A stretch of 28,033 nt of DNA from a virus: positions 1 through 28,033 of IMG/VR virus record IMGVR_UViG_3300030085_000321, one strand, 5' to 3'. Of the stretch, positions 7,251 through 14,214 are shown piece after piece. Every line of letters begins with the position of its first letter. Within the stretch, counting starts at the first letter, position 1. Under the pieces are notes generated by a model that saw only the letters and a list, made by a program, of their open reading frames with translations, searched no databases and was not told the DNA's origin. A program made the position numbers and the translations under genes.

Positions 7251-7671
7251 AAGCTCTTAAATTTTTTCCTATATGCAAAAGTAATTCATGTTCTACTTTA
7301 GCTAAAGTATCTATATTAGTAACACGCACATCATACTGAGAAGGACGCTCAAACATTTTGTTAGTATCTGTGTATTCAGAAATTTGCACCGTGTCCATCC
7401 AAACCACCAAATCAGCGTTTAGTTTTTTACGCCATGCGTCTATAGGACAAATGAAATCTAAAAAGACTAGCCCTTTTTTATAATTAGCCGCTTCTTTCAT
7501 CCGGTTAAACTGTCTAAACCTTCCCTCCATAGAAAAGTCCCAATCGTGCAAAGCCGCTCTAACTTCGTCTGCGTTAATGTGGCAACCTCCATGCTTTGCT
7601 ACAAGCGATTTAGCCAGCGTTGTTTTTCCGCTATTGGGTAAACCAGTAAGTAACACCACACACTTTCTCAT
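7240..7671 (-). CDS. cysC: Adenylylsulfate (APS) kinase-like protein
   Basis: 143 residues. The P-loop GLPNSGKTT (10-18) is followed by HINADEVRAAL (31-41), DFSMEGR (45-51), RMKEAA (57-62), LDFICP (71-76) and WMDT (91-94). This is the order of APS kinase: ATP site, the D-x-V-R substrate motif and the FI(S/C)P loop. The later 'DTNKMFERPSQYDVRVT' matches phage-borne members of this family. The enzyme would phosphorylate APS to PAPS. It is shorter than cellular CysC (about 200 residues), and I see no ATP sulfurylase gene, so APS would come from the host. The start overlaps the upstream GT25 stop by 4 bases. A related small kinase of unknown substrate cannot be excluded. Confidence 0.8.
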   Translation of the reverse strand: MRKCVVLLTGLPNSGKTTLAKSLVAKHGGCHINADEVRAALHDWDFSMEGRFRQFNRMKEAANYKKGLVFLDFICPIDAWRKKLNADLVVWMDTVQISEYTDTNKMFERPSQYDVRVTNIDTLAKVEHELLLHIGKNLRAYDS

Positions 7672-8366
7672 ATTTTTAAATCATCGTTACGGGTAGTGCT
7701 TCGGCCTTCTAATGGCCTCCCTTTAATGGTCGTATTTAATTTATCACCATCCCATTCGTTGTAAGCGTAAACACCCATTTGATGGATAGGGAATAAATCA
7801 GCCCTTAATAAAATATCTAACGGCCCTGTAAGTCCGTATTTAATAACGTAAGCCAACATACTTTTAGCTACCGCAGGGTCAATAGCATAGGCATGAGCGC
7901 GACAAATAAAATGATAATTTGGGCCTTCGCTTGCATGAGGTGGCGTTGGTTGCACCGCCCACCCTTCTTTAACTTGCTCATGGCTACCTAAATAACAAAT
8001 AGAGTTATAGACTGCGTGTTGTGTATACGGCTGAACCATAATGCTATCGTGCTCTAACACTATTAACGGTTTATCTTCGGTTACACATTTAGCCCATAAT
8101 GAGATATGAGAAAGAGCGCAAGCAACTTCTCCCCTTGTCATGTAATGGTCTATAATTTTAACGCAATCCATAATTGGATTGTGATGACTTGGGGCTTTTA
8201 ACTCATCGCCAATGCCGTTGTAAGCATCCCAATATTCGTATTGTTGTCCTACCTGTTCACAAGAAGCTGCACAATTTGCGGATTTGTGTTCAGAATCCTC
8301 AAGCCCCTTGACTCGAATAATATAAGCGCAATCCACACCTAAATCGTAAGAGAAGAAAAGATTCAC
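7668..8366 (-). CDS. GT25-type glycosyltransferase (LPS biosynthesis family)
   Basis: 232 residues, GTG start at 8366 sharing its first base with the TAG stop upstream (TAGTG). The family pattern is visible: AYIIRVKGLEDSE near the N-terminus, YWDAYNG (45-51), then TRGEVACALSHISLW (77-91) and LIVLEHD (101-107), which is the donor-metal site with 'LEHD' in place of the more common LEDD. Later 'HFICRAHAYAIDPAVAK' matches the family's second conserved block. Members add galactose or similar sugars to lipooligosaccharide. It is translationally coupled to the APS-kinase-like gene. The LEDD to LEHD change keeps the last acidic residue, so activity remains plausible. Confidence 0.82.
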   Translation of the reverse strand: MNLFFSYDLGVDCAYIIRVKGLEDSEHKSANCAASCEQVGQQYEYWDAYNGIGDELKAPSHHNPIMDCVKIIDHYMTRGEVACALSHISLWAKCVTEDKPLIVLEHDSIMVQPYTQHAVYNSICYLGSHEQVKEGWAVQPTPPHASEGPNYHFICRAHAYAIDPAVAKSMLAYVIKYGLTGPLDILLRADLFPIHQMGVYAYNEWDGDKLNTTIKGRPLEGRSTTRNDDLKI

Positions 8367-8779
8367 TATAAACCATCCACATCATCATGTGTTTCGGCAG
8401 CATTAATAGCATCTATACGGGATTCATAAGTTGCTTGTGCAGTAGCTACGGCTGAAGCGTCATACTGAGTTGTAGGGTAGTTATCTATTTCTTTTGCCAA
8501 CTCCCTTCTTACTACCACCTCAAAATCAGCGTTTGCTGAAGCAACTAAACTGTCTTTACGTTCACTAACTGTAAGGTCTCTTTTGGCCCACACAATTTGT
8601 GCTGGAGTAGCATCAAGGTCAAAAGAATGTGTTGTAAACATTTCTCGGTTAGCAACAAGGTCTGGATAAACCTCTACTGCTTCGCGCCACCCTTCTTGAT
8701 TGCTAGGCGGCGTGGTGTCCCAAACTTCTTTCACTTGACCTTCTACAACTTGAATCCAATATCCTGTTTTTGTAGCCAT
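8366..8779 (-). CDS. Small protein resembling tail-fibre-assembly or fibre-associated proteins
   Basis: 137 residues, start ATG 8779 with a strong AGGAG site 8 bases ahead. The N-terminus (GYWIQVVEGQVKEVWDTTPP) has the strand-turn form of small phage tail-fibre-associated proteins, and the C-terminal half (residues 80-137) is a helical Ala/Asp-rich region similar in style to assembly chaperones. The first 77 bases lie inside the 3' end of the upstream sulfotransferase/GT gene in another frame. Its own strong ribosome site makes it a convincing gene. It separates the sulfotransferase fusion from the other cassette genes. The function is a guess from shape and place. Confidence 0.65.
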   Translation of the reverse strand: MATKTGYWIQVVEGQVKEVWDTTPPSNQEGWREAVEVYPDLVANREMFTTHSFDLDATPAQIVWAKRDLTVSERKDSLVASANADFEVVVRRELAKEIDNYPTTQYDASAVATAQATYESRIDAINAAETHDDVDGL

Positions 8780-10526
8780 TTGTATCTCCTAAATTTTCTT
8801 TTACTCTTTTAAAAGGCTCATCCCAATTTCCATAAGTCGTTTGCCTAAACAAAGTAACACTGTCGTACCACTCCGACTTATTTCCCGGTTTTGCCCACAA
8901 ATAATAAGGAAGAATAGGGATTATTATCCAAGTATTTACCCCCATTGCCGCTGATAGGTGAGCTACGGAAGTGCAAGAAGTAATCACTAAATCACAAGTT
9001 GCAATGGCGTGTCGAGTGTCGCCCCAATGTTGAAGTGGAACTTCCTTTACCCATTCTGGTTTATGCTGCGAACCTTCGTCACGTTGTAAAGATATAAAAT
9101 CTGCCTCTATATCTTTTACTGCATCAAACAACTTACTGCTTGGAAATAACCTATGCTGCTCGTGTTCAAACTTTGGATTGCCTTGCCATCTAAGCCCTAT
9201 TCGTAATTTTTTATTTAGAGGAGTTAGCGGCTTAGAAATATAAGGTGACCCATCAACATCAGCATACTGTAACTCAAGAGGTATTACAGCAGACATAGCA
9301 GGAACCCAAAAATCGTGTAGAACACCACCCGCAGCTCCCGTTACAACCACGGCACTGACACCGGGAATATCTCGGAAAAGGCCCATTAACTCTGGAGAAC
9401 AAGCCACAACCACATCACAGCCTTTGTTCACAATGTAGCGCACCATTCCTGCACCGTGAATTTGATCCCCTAAACCACCCTCAAGGTTAAGCAAGACTGT
9501 ACCTTTGCTTTTCCCATCCCAAAGAGGCATGGGCGAACCGGGATTGGGGTTACCAAATACATCTTCGTTCCTACCCCGTACAAGAAGGCGGTGTCCGTCT
9601 AAAAGTTTTCCTTTGCGTAACTCATACCATCCACGGTTAAAAGCGGCTCGGTCATTACGGGGTTCTTCTCTACCAAGCTCGTCTCCTAATCTTGCTGCCT
9701 CGTCTAACTTGCCAAGCAGTCCTGCCCCTAACATCATATCTAGCTTTTGTATGGGAAGACGTGGGTTTGTCTCACCTTGCCAAAAACGAGGTTGAACAAA
9801 ATCTCTGTACAGATGTTGTAAAACGCTTTGTGCTGGAGGGACGATAGCTTGTTTTAATTGTTTACGGACATCATGTAGTCCTTTAATGCCCCAAATCTCT
9901 TCATCTTTTTCGTGAAGGCCCGTAGCATCAATATTGTCCGTATCATAGGTATGGGGAGAAAGTTCTAAAAAACGCTCTACCCCTCGTAAAGTTTCTTCTG
10001 GATTATTGTTTAACTCATCGTAATCCACATAATAAATATGCTCTCTCATCCAGTGATGAGCTTTTAACAAATTTACATAAGATTCTTGAATGTCTTTAAC
10101 GTAGGGAGATTCTCGTAAAAAAGAAGAAAGTTCATTAGGTTTTGCAATGCGTACCATAGACGCTACACAATCTTCTACATTGCGAACAGTAGCAATAATT
10201 TTGGGTGAGTACCCTAAAGAAGATTTCATTGTACTAATGTTTTTAGGTTTTACCCACGATCTGTTTTTATCTAAAACAACTTTTTTTTCTACAGATTTAT
10301 ATTTAACTTTACACACGGCTTTGATTGCATCACAAATTTCTTGAGGGATTTTGTCAGTGTCCACTCTCGCTGCTTCATGTTCTTCCCATCCTTGTAACAT
10401 CCCCACTAAAATCCCTATTAGCCCAGACGTTGCAGTAGTATGTAACTCAGGATGTTGGTTTAGGAGTGCAGCAAGTACGGTGGAACCTGACCGAGGTAAT
10501 CCTGCTAAGAAGTAAAGTTTTTCCAT
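8703..10526 (-). CDS. PAPS-dependent sulfotransferase fused to TPR-like and GT9-like glycosyltransferase domains
   Basis: 607 residues. Residues 1-250 are a sulfotransferase: GLPRSGSTVL (9-18) is the 5'-phosphosulfate-binding loop, and Arg115 with Ser123 (R-x7-S in VRNVEDCVASM) is the 3'-phosphate site for PAPS. Residues about 262-325 look like one or two TPR-type helical pairs. Residues 343-579 resemble the heptosyltransferase (GT9) type: NLEGGLGDQI (347-356), GLRWQGNPKFEHEQHR (444-459), CDLVITSCTSVAHL (511-524) and a final WDEPFKRVKENL. The protein would thus attach a sugar and a sulfate to a glycan. From about residue 582 the frame runs through the start of the next gene, so the last 26 residues are probably a nonconserved read-through tail. 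The start at 10526 is 3 bases after the RCC1 stop. Confidence 0.87.
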   Translation of the reverse strand: MEKLYFLAGLPRSGSTVLAALLNQHPELHTTATSGLIGILVGMLQGWEEHEAARVDTDKIPQEICDAIKAVCKVKYKSVEKKVVLDKNRSWVKPKNISTMKSSLGYSPKIIATVRNVEDCVASMVRIAKPNELSSFLRESPYVKDIQESYVNLLKAHHWMREHIYYVDYDELNNNPEETLRGVERFLELSPHTYDTDNIDATGLHEKDEEIWGIKGLHDVRKQLKQAIVPPAQSVLQHLYRDFVQPRFWQGETNPRLPIQKLDMMLGAGLLGKLDEAARLGDELGREEPRNDRAAFNRGWYELRKGKLLDGHRLLVRGRNEDVFGNPNPGSPMPLWDGKSKGTVLLNLEGGLGDQIHGAGMVRYIVNKGCDVVVACSPELMGLFRDIPGVSAVVVTGAAGGVLHDFWVPAMSAVIPLELQYADVDGSPYISKPLTPLNKKLRIGLRWQGNPKFEHEQHRLFPSSKLFDAVKDIEADFISLQRDEGSQHKPEWVKEVPLQHWGDTRHAIATCDLVITSCTSVAHLSAAMGVNTWIIIPILPYYLWAKPGNKSEWYDSVTLFRQTTYGNWDEPFKRVKENLGDTNGYKNRILDSSCRRSSERSLGHHAA

Positions 10527-10529
10527 GCT

Positions 10530-11678
10530 TTATCTTTGCGCCCAACAGGTAATACCACTAAAAGAACCTAAATGTATGCGTAGCCAATCCGTTTGAGAAC
10601 CTATTTGGACAGGAGAAGAATACTTTACGTGTTCCACGTTTATCCCCATTTGACCTTCATAGTTAGCACCCCAAGCCCAAAGCGTTCCATTAGTTTTTAA
10701 CGCAAGAACCATAGCGTTTCCGGGCCTAACGTCTTGCCAATTAGTCAACGATCCTATTTGGACAGGGGCGTTTCTCTGCGTTGTCGAATTGTCGCCCACT
10801 TCTCCGTTGCCGTTTCTACCCCACATATACAATTTACCAGCGTCAATGCCTCCTGATTGTTGATAACCTGCGCCCACAGCCGTCCAACCCGTGCTTGAAC
10901 CTACTTGAACAGGACTATTCCTTAGAGATGTATCATTAAGCCCCAACTGTCCATAATTATTATTTCCCCACGACCATAAGGTGCCATCTGTTTTAATATG
11001 TAATTGATGATTTTCACCGCCAGTAGCTCCTTTTAGCCAGTTGGTTAAAGAACCAAGTTGCACAGGGGATGAAATATTACCGGAGGTTGTGCCGTTACCT
11101 AAACCTCCTTGAGTAGCTGCCCCCCACACCCAGAGAGAGCCATCTGTTTTGACTGCTTGACACGCCGTGTTACCCCCTCCAGTGGTAGAAGCCCACGTTG
11201 TGAGTGATCCAACTTGCACAGGGGATGAATAGCGATCTTTACCTACTCTAACGCCCGTTCCAACCGCTCCATTCTCATTATTTCCCCAGCCCCAAAGCGA
11301 TCCATCTTTTTTAATAATGTGACAAGTAGTGGCTTCTTGCATCAGAACTCCACCCGTCCAATTAGTTAAAGAACCAATTTGAACAGGAGAAGAATTATTA
11401 AGTGATCCATTGTTCCAAGCACCAAATCGATTATCTCCACAGTTATACAAATAACCACTTGAGCGAGTTCCAACAAAGTTATAGGCGCCCGAAACTTGTA
11501 ACCAATCAGCAGCCGAACCAAGTTGGACAGGAGAGGACTTCCGAGCACCCGACTCTGTTTCACCTAAGTTCCATCCACCAGCTCCGTTATAGTTATCACC
11601 CCAACCAAAAAGCCTAGCAGGAGTAACACTTTCAGCTAACGCAAAGTTGCCTAGCATCATTAAAGTTATTCCAGACAT
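10530..11678 (-). CDS. RCC1-type seven-bladed beta-propeller tail protein
   Basis: 382 residues made almost wholly of about 50-residue repeats with the RCC1 signature: LFGWGDN, LYNCGDN, LWGWGNN, LWVWGAA, LWSWGNN, LYMWGRN and LWAWGAN. Each is followed by a Gly-rich turn and a recurring SSPVQ(I/V/L)GSLTNW segment. That gives seven blades, a full propeller, with short capping strands at both ends. Cellular RCC1 proteins bind chromatin, GTPases or peptidoglycan-associated partners. In phages such proteins usually sit on the tail, and the neighbours here are tail-fibre-like genes. The first 16 residues are hydrophobic (GITLMMLGNFALA), either a blade strand or a weak signal. The ribosome site is weak. 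Confidence 0.85.
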   Translation of the reverse strand: MSGITLMMLGNFALAESVTPARLFGWGDNYNGAGGWNLGETESGARKSSPVQLGSAADWLQVSGAYNFVGTRSSGYLYNCGDNRFGAWNNGSLNNSSPVQIGSLTNWTGGVLMQEATTCHIIKKDGSLWGWGNNENGAVGTGVRVGKDRYSSPVQVGSLTTWASTTGGGNTACQAVKTDGSLWVWGAATQGGLGNGTTSGNISSPVQLGSLTNWLKGATGGENHQLHIKTDGTLWSWGNNNYGQLGLNDTSLRNSPVQVGSSTGWTAVGAGYQQSGGIDAGKLYMWGRNGNGEVGDNSTTQRNAPVQIGSLTNWQDVRPGNAMVLALKTNGTLWAWGANYEGQMGINVEHVKYSSPVQIGSQTDWLRIHLGSFSGITCWAQR

Positions 11679-11690
11679 AAGTAATTACCC

Positions 11691-12683
11691 TTATATGTTT
11701 CCAGTAATGACACACACAGTTGCGCTAATAAATAAAATAGTGGCAACCCCTCTCGTGGCTAAAGTTGCCGTAGCAATGTCAGCGTCCTCACCTGCTTTGT
11801 AAGCAGTAGTGATTGTACAAGTTATGGTCACATCACCTGTTGTGTTATTAAAAATAGAAATTACATCGCCTTCTGCAAAAGTAGAATCAGGTATTACAAT
11901 AGAACCACTACTACCGACTTGAACATACTTGCCAACATCTCCCACAGCTAACGTATAGGCTGATGTTTTTGTTCCTACAGCAGGGGCGTTTCTAAAACCA
12001 ACCTCATCCGTACCATCTGCGGTACAACTTTGGAGATTACCTGAAGCAGGTGTCCCTAAAACAGGCGTAACAAGAGTTGGACTTGTAGCAAAAACTAAAG
12101 CTCCTGTGCCAGTTTCATCAGTAACCGCAGAGCGCAAATTAGCACTAGAAGGTGTCCCTATCCACGTTGCTACCCCAGTGCCGAAAGATGTAATTCCAGT
12201 ACCGCCATTTGCTACAGGTAGTGTCCCAGTAACTTGACTTGTTAGGCTTAAATTAAAATTAGCTAAAGCATCTACAACAGCAGCTCCAGACCCAGCTCCA
12301 TCTAAATAAACTATTTTAGTTTCCCCAGTGCCGATATTAACAGTGCCACCTGAACCTTGTTTAATAGTTATGGTCTGACTACCTGTAGTGGCATTTTCTA
12401 TCCACATCAAACGGGATAATGTGTTAGGAGCTATTGTAAGTTCTCTAGTGGTGCTTAAAGTAGCACCTGAAGTAACTTTAAAATAAAGTGCTCTTGCTGG
12501 GTCTGCCGCGCCGTCAGCAACAGTTGTAGTAGCGTTACCGTCTGAAGCAAAAGAGGCTTGTGTGTTGTACCCAAGCGAGTCAGCAATAAGTTCTAAATTA
12601 GTATTAGTACTAGTACCCCAAGTGCCGTCTTCATCACCAGTGGTAATTTCTTTAAGTCTTAAATTGTTTACGTAAGTAGCCAT
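11691..12683 (-). CDS. Tail-fibre-like virion protein
   Basis: 330 residues, ATG 12683 with AGGA 7-8 bases upstream. The N-terminus (TYVNNLRLKEITTGDEDGTW) and the following Thr/Ser/Gly-rich strands are typical of the shaft-attachment part of phage tail fibres. The segment LPVANGGTGITSFGTG and the repeated 'TPVLGTPASGNLQS' are well-known fibre motifs. The C-terminal third (SGSIVIPDSTFAEGDVISIFNN) looks like a small beta-domain. It likely forms part of a trimeric fibre or baseplate-type decoration that contacts the host. It starts a three-gene group (with the Gly/Val repeat protein and the propeller) probably devoted to host recognition. Confidence 0.8.
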   Translation of the reverse strand: MATYVNNLRLKEITTGDEDGTWGTSTNTNLELIADSLGYNTQASFASDGNATTTVADGAADPARALYFKVTSGATLSTTRELTIAPNTLSRLMWIENATTGSQTITIKQGSGGTVNIGTGETKIVYLDGAGSGAAVVDALANFNLSLTSQVTGTLPVANGGTGITSFGTGVATWIGTPSSANLRSAVTDETGTGALVFATSPTLVTPVLGTPASGNLQSCTADGTDEVGFRNAPAVGTKTSAYTLAVGDVGKYVQVGSSGSIVIPDSTFAEGDVISIFNNTTGDVTITCTITTAYKAGEDADIATATLATRGVATILFISATVCVITGNI

Positions 12684-12692
12684 AATATATTC

Positions 12693-13460
12693 CTATGCCG
12701 CTTTGTTTATATCTACCCAGCTAGGTGTTTGTGAATCATTTATTGTTGTCCAACCACCCCTAACTACCGTTCCTATTGCACCCGTACCGCTTACACCCGT
12801 AGGCACTATTGAGCCACTAAACGTTAACCCTACAGTTCCTACTGCTCCTGCTCCTGCCACACCTGTAGCTGTTGGTAGTACAGTGGCTGTGCCTGTCCCT
12901 ACTGCGCCTGTTCCTGCTACGCCTGTTGGAACAATCGTTTCTGCAAAAGAAACGACTACAGTCCCTACTGCGCCTGTTCCTGCTACACCTGCTGGGATTA
13001 CTGTATCATCTCTGATAATCCCTACACTACCTATTGCGCCTGTTCCTGCTACGCCTGTCGGTACAATAGCGTCTGAAAGAGCTATACTTACAGTACCTAT
13101 CGCGCCTGTTCCTGCTACAGAGACATTCCCATTGTCTCCCCAAGCGCCATCACCCCAACCATTTTTACCCCATACAGCACCGAGATATACAATGTTGTTA
13201 TAGGATAAACCTAATGTCCCTACCGCGCCTGTTCCTGCTACACCTGTTGGAACTACAACTCCAGTTCGGCTTATGGTAACCGTGCCTACTGCACTTGTAC
13301 CTGCTACACCTGTCGGTACGATATTTTCATCCAGAACAAAACTTACTGTCCCTATTGCACCTGTCCCTACAACAGATACATTTCCATTAGCACCCCAAGC
13401 ACCGTCACCCCAACCGTCTTTACCCCATACAGCGCCAAGATATACAGTTTTATCTGCCAC
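12693..13460 (-). CDS. Gly/Val/Ala-rich repeat protein, probable tail or fibre component
   Basis: 255 residues, GTG start at 13460 with GAGG 7 bases ahead. Most of the protein is a degenerate repeat of about 21 residues with core VPTGVAGTGAVGTV, seen about nine times. A longer block (YLGAVWGK-GWGDGAWG-NGNVSV) occurs twice, near residues 7-33 and 93-119. The C-terminus (GGWTTINDSQTPSWVDI) resembles a short terminal motif that I recall in many marine phage structural proteins. The composition suggests a fibrous or beta-rich extended protein. Opposite-strand open frames in this region are an effect of the repeat composition. No catalytic motif is present. Confidence 0.75.
   Translation of the reverse strand: MADKTVYLGAVWGKDGWGDGAWGANGNVSVVGTGAIGTVSFVLDENIVPTGVAGTSAVGTVTISRTGVVVPTGVAGTGAVGTLGLSYNNIVYLGAVWGKNGWGDGAWGDNGNVSVAGTGAIGTVSIALSDAIVPTGVAGTGAIGSVGIIRDDTVIPAGVAGTGAVGTVVVSFAETIVPTGVAGTGAVGTGTATVLPTATGVAGAGAVGTVGLTFSGSIVPTGVSGTGAIGTVVRGGWTTINDSQTPSWVDINKAA
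12750..13430 (-). repeat. Degenerate ~63-bp tandem repeats with a duplicated ~100-bp Trp/Gly block
   Basis: The plus strand shows repeated 'cctactgcgcctgttcctgc' type segments spaced about 60-63 bases apart, and two copies of the block around 13115-13200 and 13370-13455 containing 'caagcgccatcaccccaacc' or a close variant. The repeats keep reading frame and encode the VPTGVAGTGAVGTV units. They offer sites for recombination and copy-number change. Confidence 0.75.
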
Positions 13461-13469
13461 TGTTCAGCC

Positions 13470-13925
13470 TCAAGCGATACGAATAATCGCAGTAGAAGCA
13501 CCCGCAGCAGGGAACTGAATGGTAAAGTCGCCAGTACTAACAGTTTGGTCACCACTAAAACTTAAGACCGCACAAGCAGAATTAGAGTTGTTAGTGTTGT
13601 AAATCATCGCTCCACAAGTAGTAAAAGAAGCACTTGACCAAGTAGTGTCATTGAAATCACAAACTGCCGTAGTACTAGAAGCAACTGGAGTTACGTTAGT
13701 AAGAGTATTACCCCCTGCACTATAACCTGAACCACTTGTTTCATCACTGTTACCAGTAATATCACTGTAGTTAGTGCTTGCTGCACCGTAAGTGCCACTA
13801 CCAGAAGCGGTTGCTTTTAATAACGCAATCTTCAAGGTATCCGCACCGTTTTGTAAGTCATGTAGCCCTTTAAGTAGTTCCACTTTAAAACTTGTGGGCA
13901 TCGCTGTTCCTACTGTTATTGCCAT
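13470..13925 (-). CDS. Conserved small virion protein
   Basis: 151 residues, start ATG 13925 one base after the stop of the upstream gene, with GGAG 7 bases ahead. It begins with a helix (TSFKVELLKGLHDL) and then a run of Thr/Ser/Asn-rich beta strands with 'SGSGYSAGGNTLTNVTP', 'DFNDTTWSSASFTTCGAMIYN' and 'FSGDQTVSTGDFTIQFPAA'. This pattern is common in marine phage genomes next to fibre and neck genes. It is likely a decoration or tail protein. Its exact role is unknown, and no enzymatic motif is visible. Confidence 0.78.
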   Translation of the reverse strand: MAITVGTAMPTSFKVELLKGLHDLQNGADTLKIALLKATASGSGTYGAASTNYSDITGNSDETSGSGYSAGGNTLTNVTPVASSTTAVCDFNDTTWSSASFTTCGAMIYNTNNSNSACAVLSFSGDQTVSTGDFTIQFPAAGASTAIIRIA

Positions 13926-13926
13926 G

Positions 13927-14214
13927 TTATATCTCCAATAGTTTTACAAGTTCCGAATGCCCAGCATCACGGAATTGGTTTGCCAAAGTTGTGCGGTCTG
14001 AACGAATAGCTTGTTTCATATACTCAATCAACACCCCACGGATTTGCTTTTTAAACGCTTCTGCCTGTTCTACAATCAAAGGATGGCTATTGCCACCCAC
14101 GTAAATTATTTTATCTAACGCTTGTTCAGCTAACTCTTCTACAGTAAACCCTCGCTTAGATACGGTAGTAACCTTTACGTTACCTATTTCTACAACACTT
14201 TCAGAACTTATCAT
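13927..14214 (-). CDS. Conserved small helical protein of the neck/tail region
   Basis: 95 residues, ATG 14214, abutting the upstream gene. It opens with a short beta hairpin (VVEIGNVKVTTVSKRGFTVEEL) followed by helices (AEQALDKIIYVGG, AEAFKKQIRGVLIEYMKQAIRSDRTTL, LVKLLEI). I recall the 'MKQAIRSDRTT' segment in many phages with similar gene order, always beside structural genes. It has no membrane segment and no known domain. A neck, connector or chaperone role is possible, and nothing in the sequence decides between them. Confidence 0.75.
   Translation of the reverse strand: MISSESVVEIGNVKVTTVSKRGFTVEELAEQALDKIIYVGGNSHPLIVEQAEAFKKQIRGVLIEYMKQAIRSDRTTLANQFRDAGHSELVKLLEI

Noticed and set aside
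8801-8810. A possible one-base frameshift in the A run near the end of the sulfotransferase/GT9 gene
   Set aside because: Removing one base would give a neat PFKE stop just before the next ribosome site, but the frame as given continues with RVKENL, which fits the normal GT9-like end. The read-through is more likely the true state than a sequence error.
6540-10526. Glycan cassette as bacterial contamination in the assembly
   Set aside because: The genes overlap and couple with phage genes on both sides (3-base gap to the RCC1 gene, 9 bases to the Cys-rich gene, which itself overlaps a lysis-region gene), so they belong to the phage.
12703-13203. A 166-residue open frame on the plus strand
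   Set aside because: It is an antisense shadow of the Gly/Val repeat gene. It is made of Pro/Val/Thr repeats dictated by the repeat DNA, with no independent ribosome site noted.
10530-13460. Repeat-rich fibre region as a diversity-generating retroelement
   Set aside because: No reverse transcriptase gene or template-repeat with adenine-specific changes was seen in the window.
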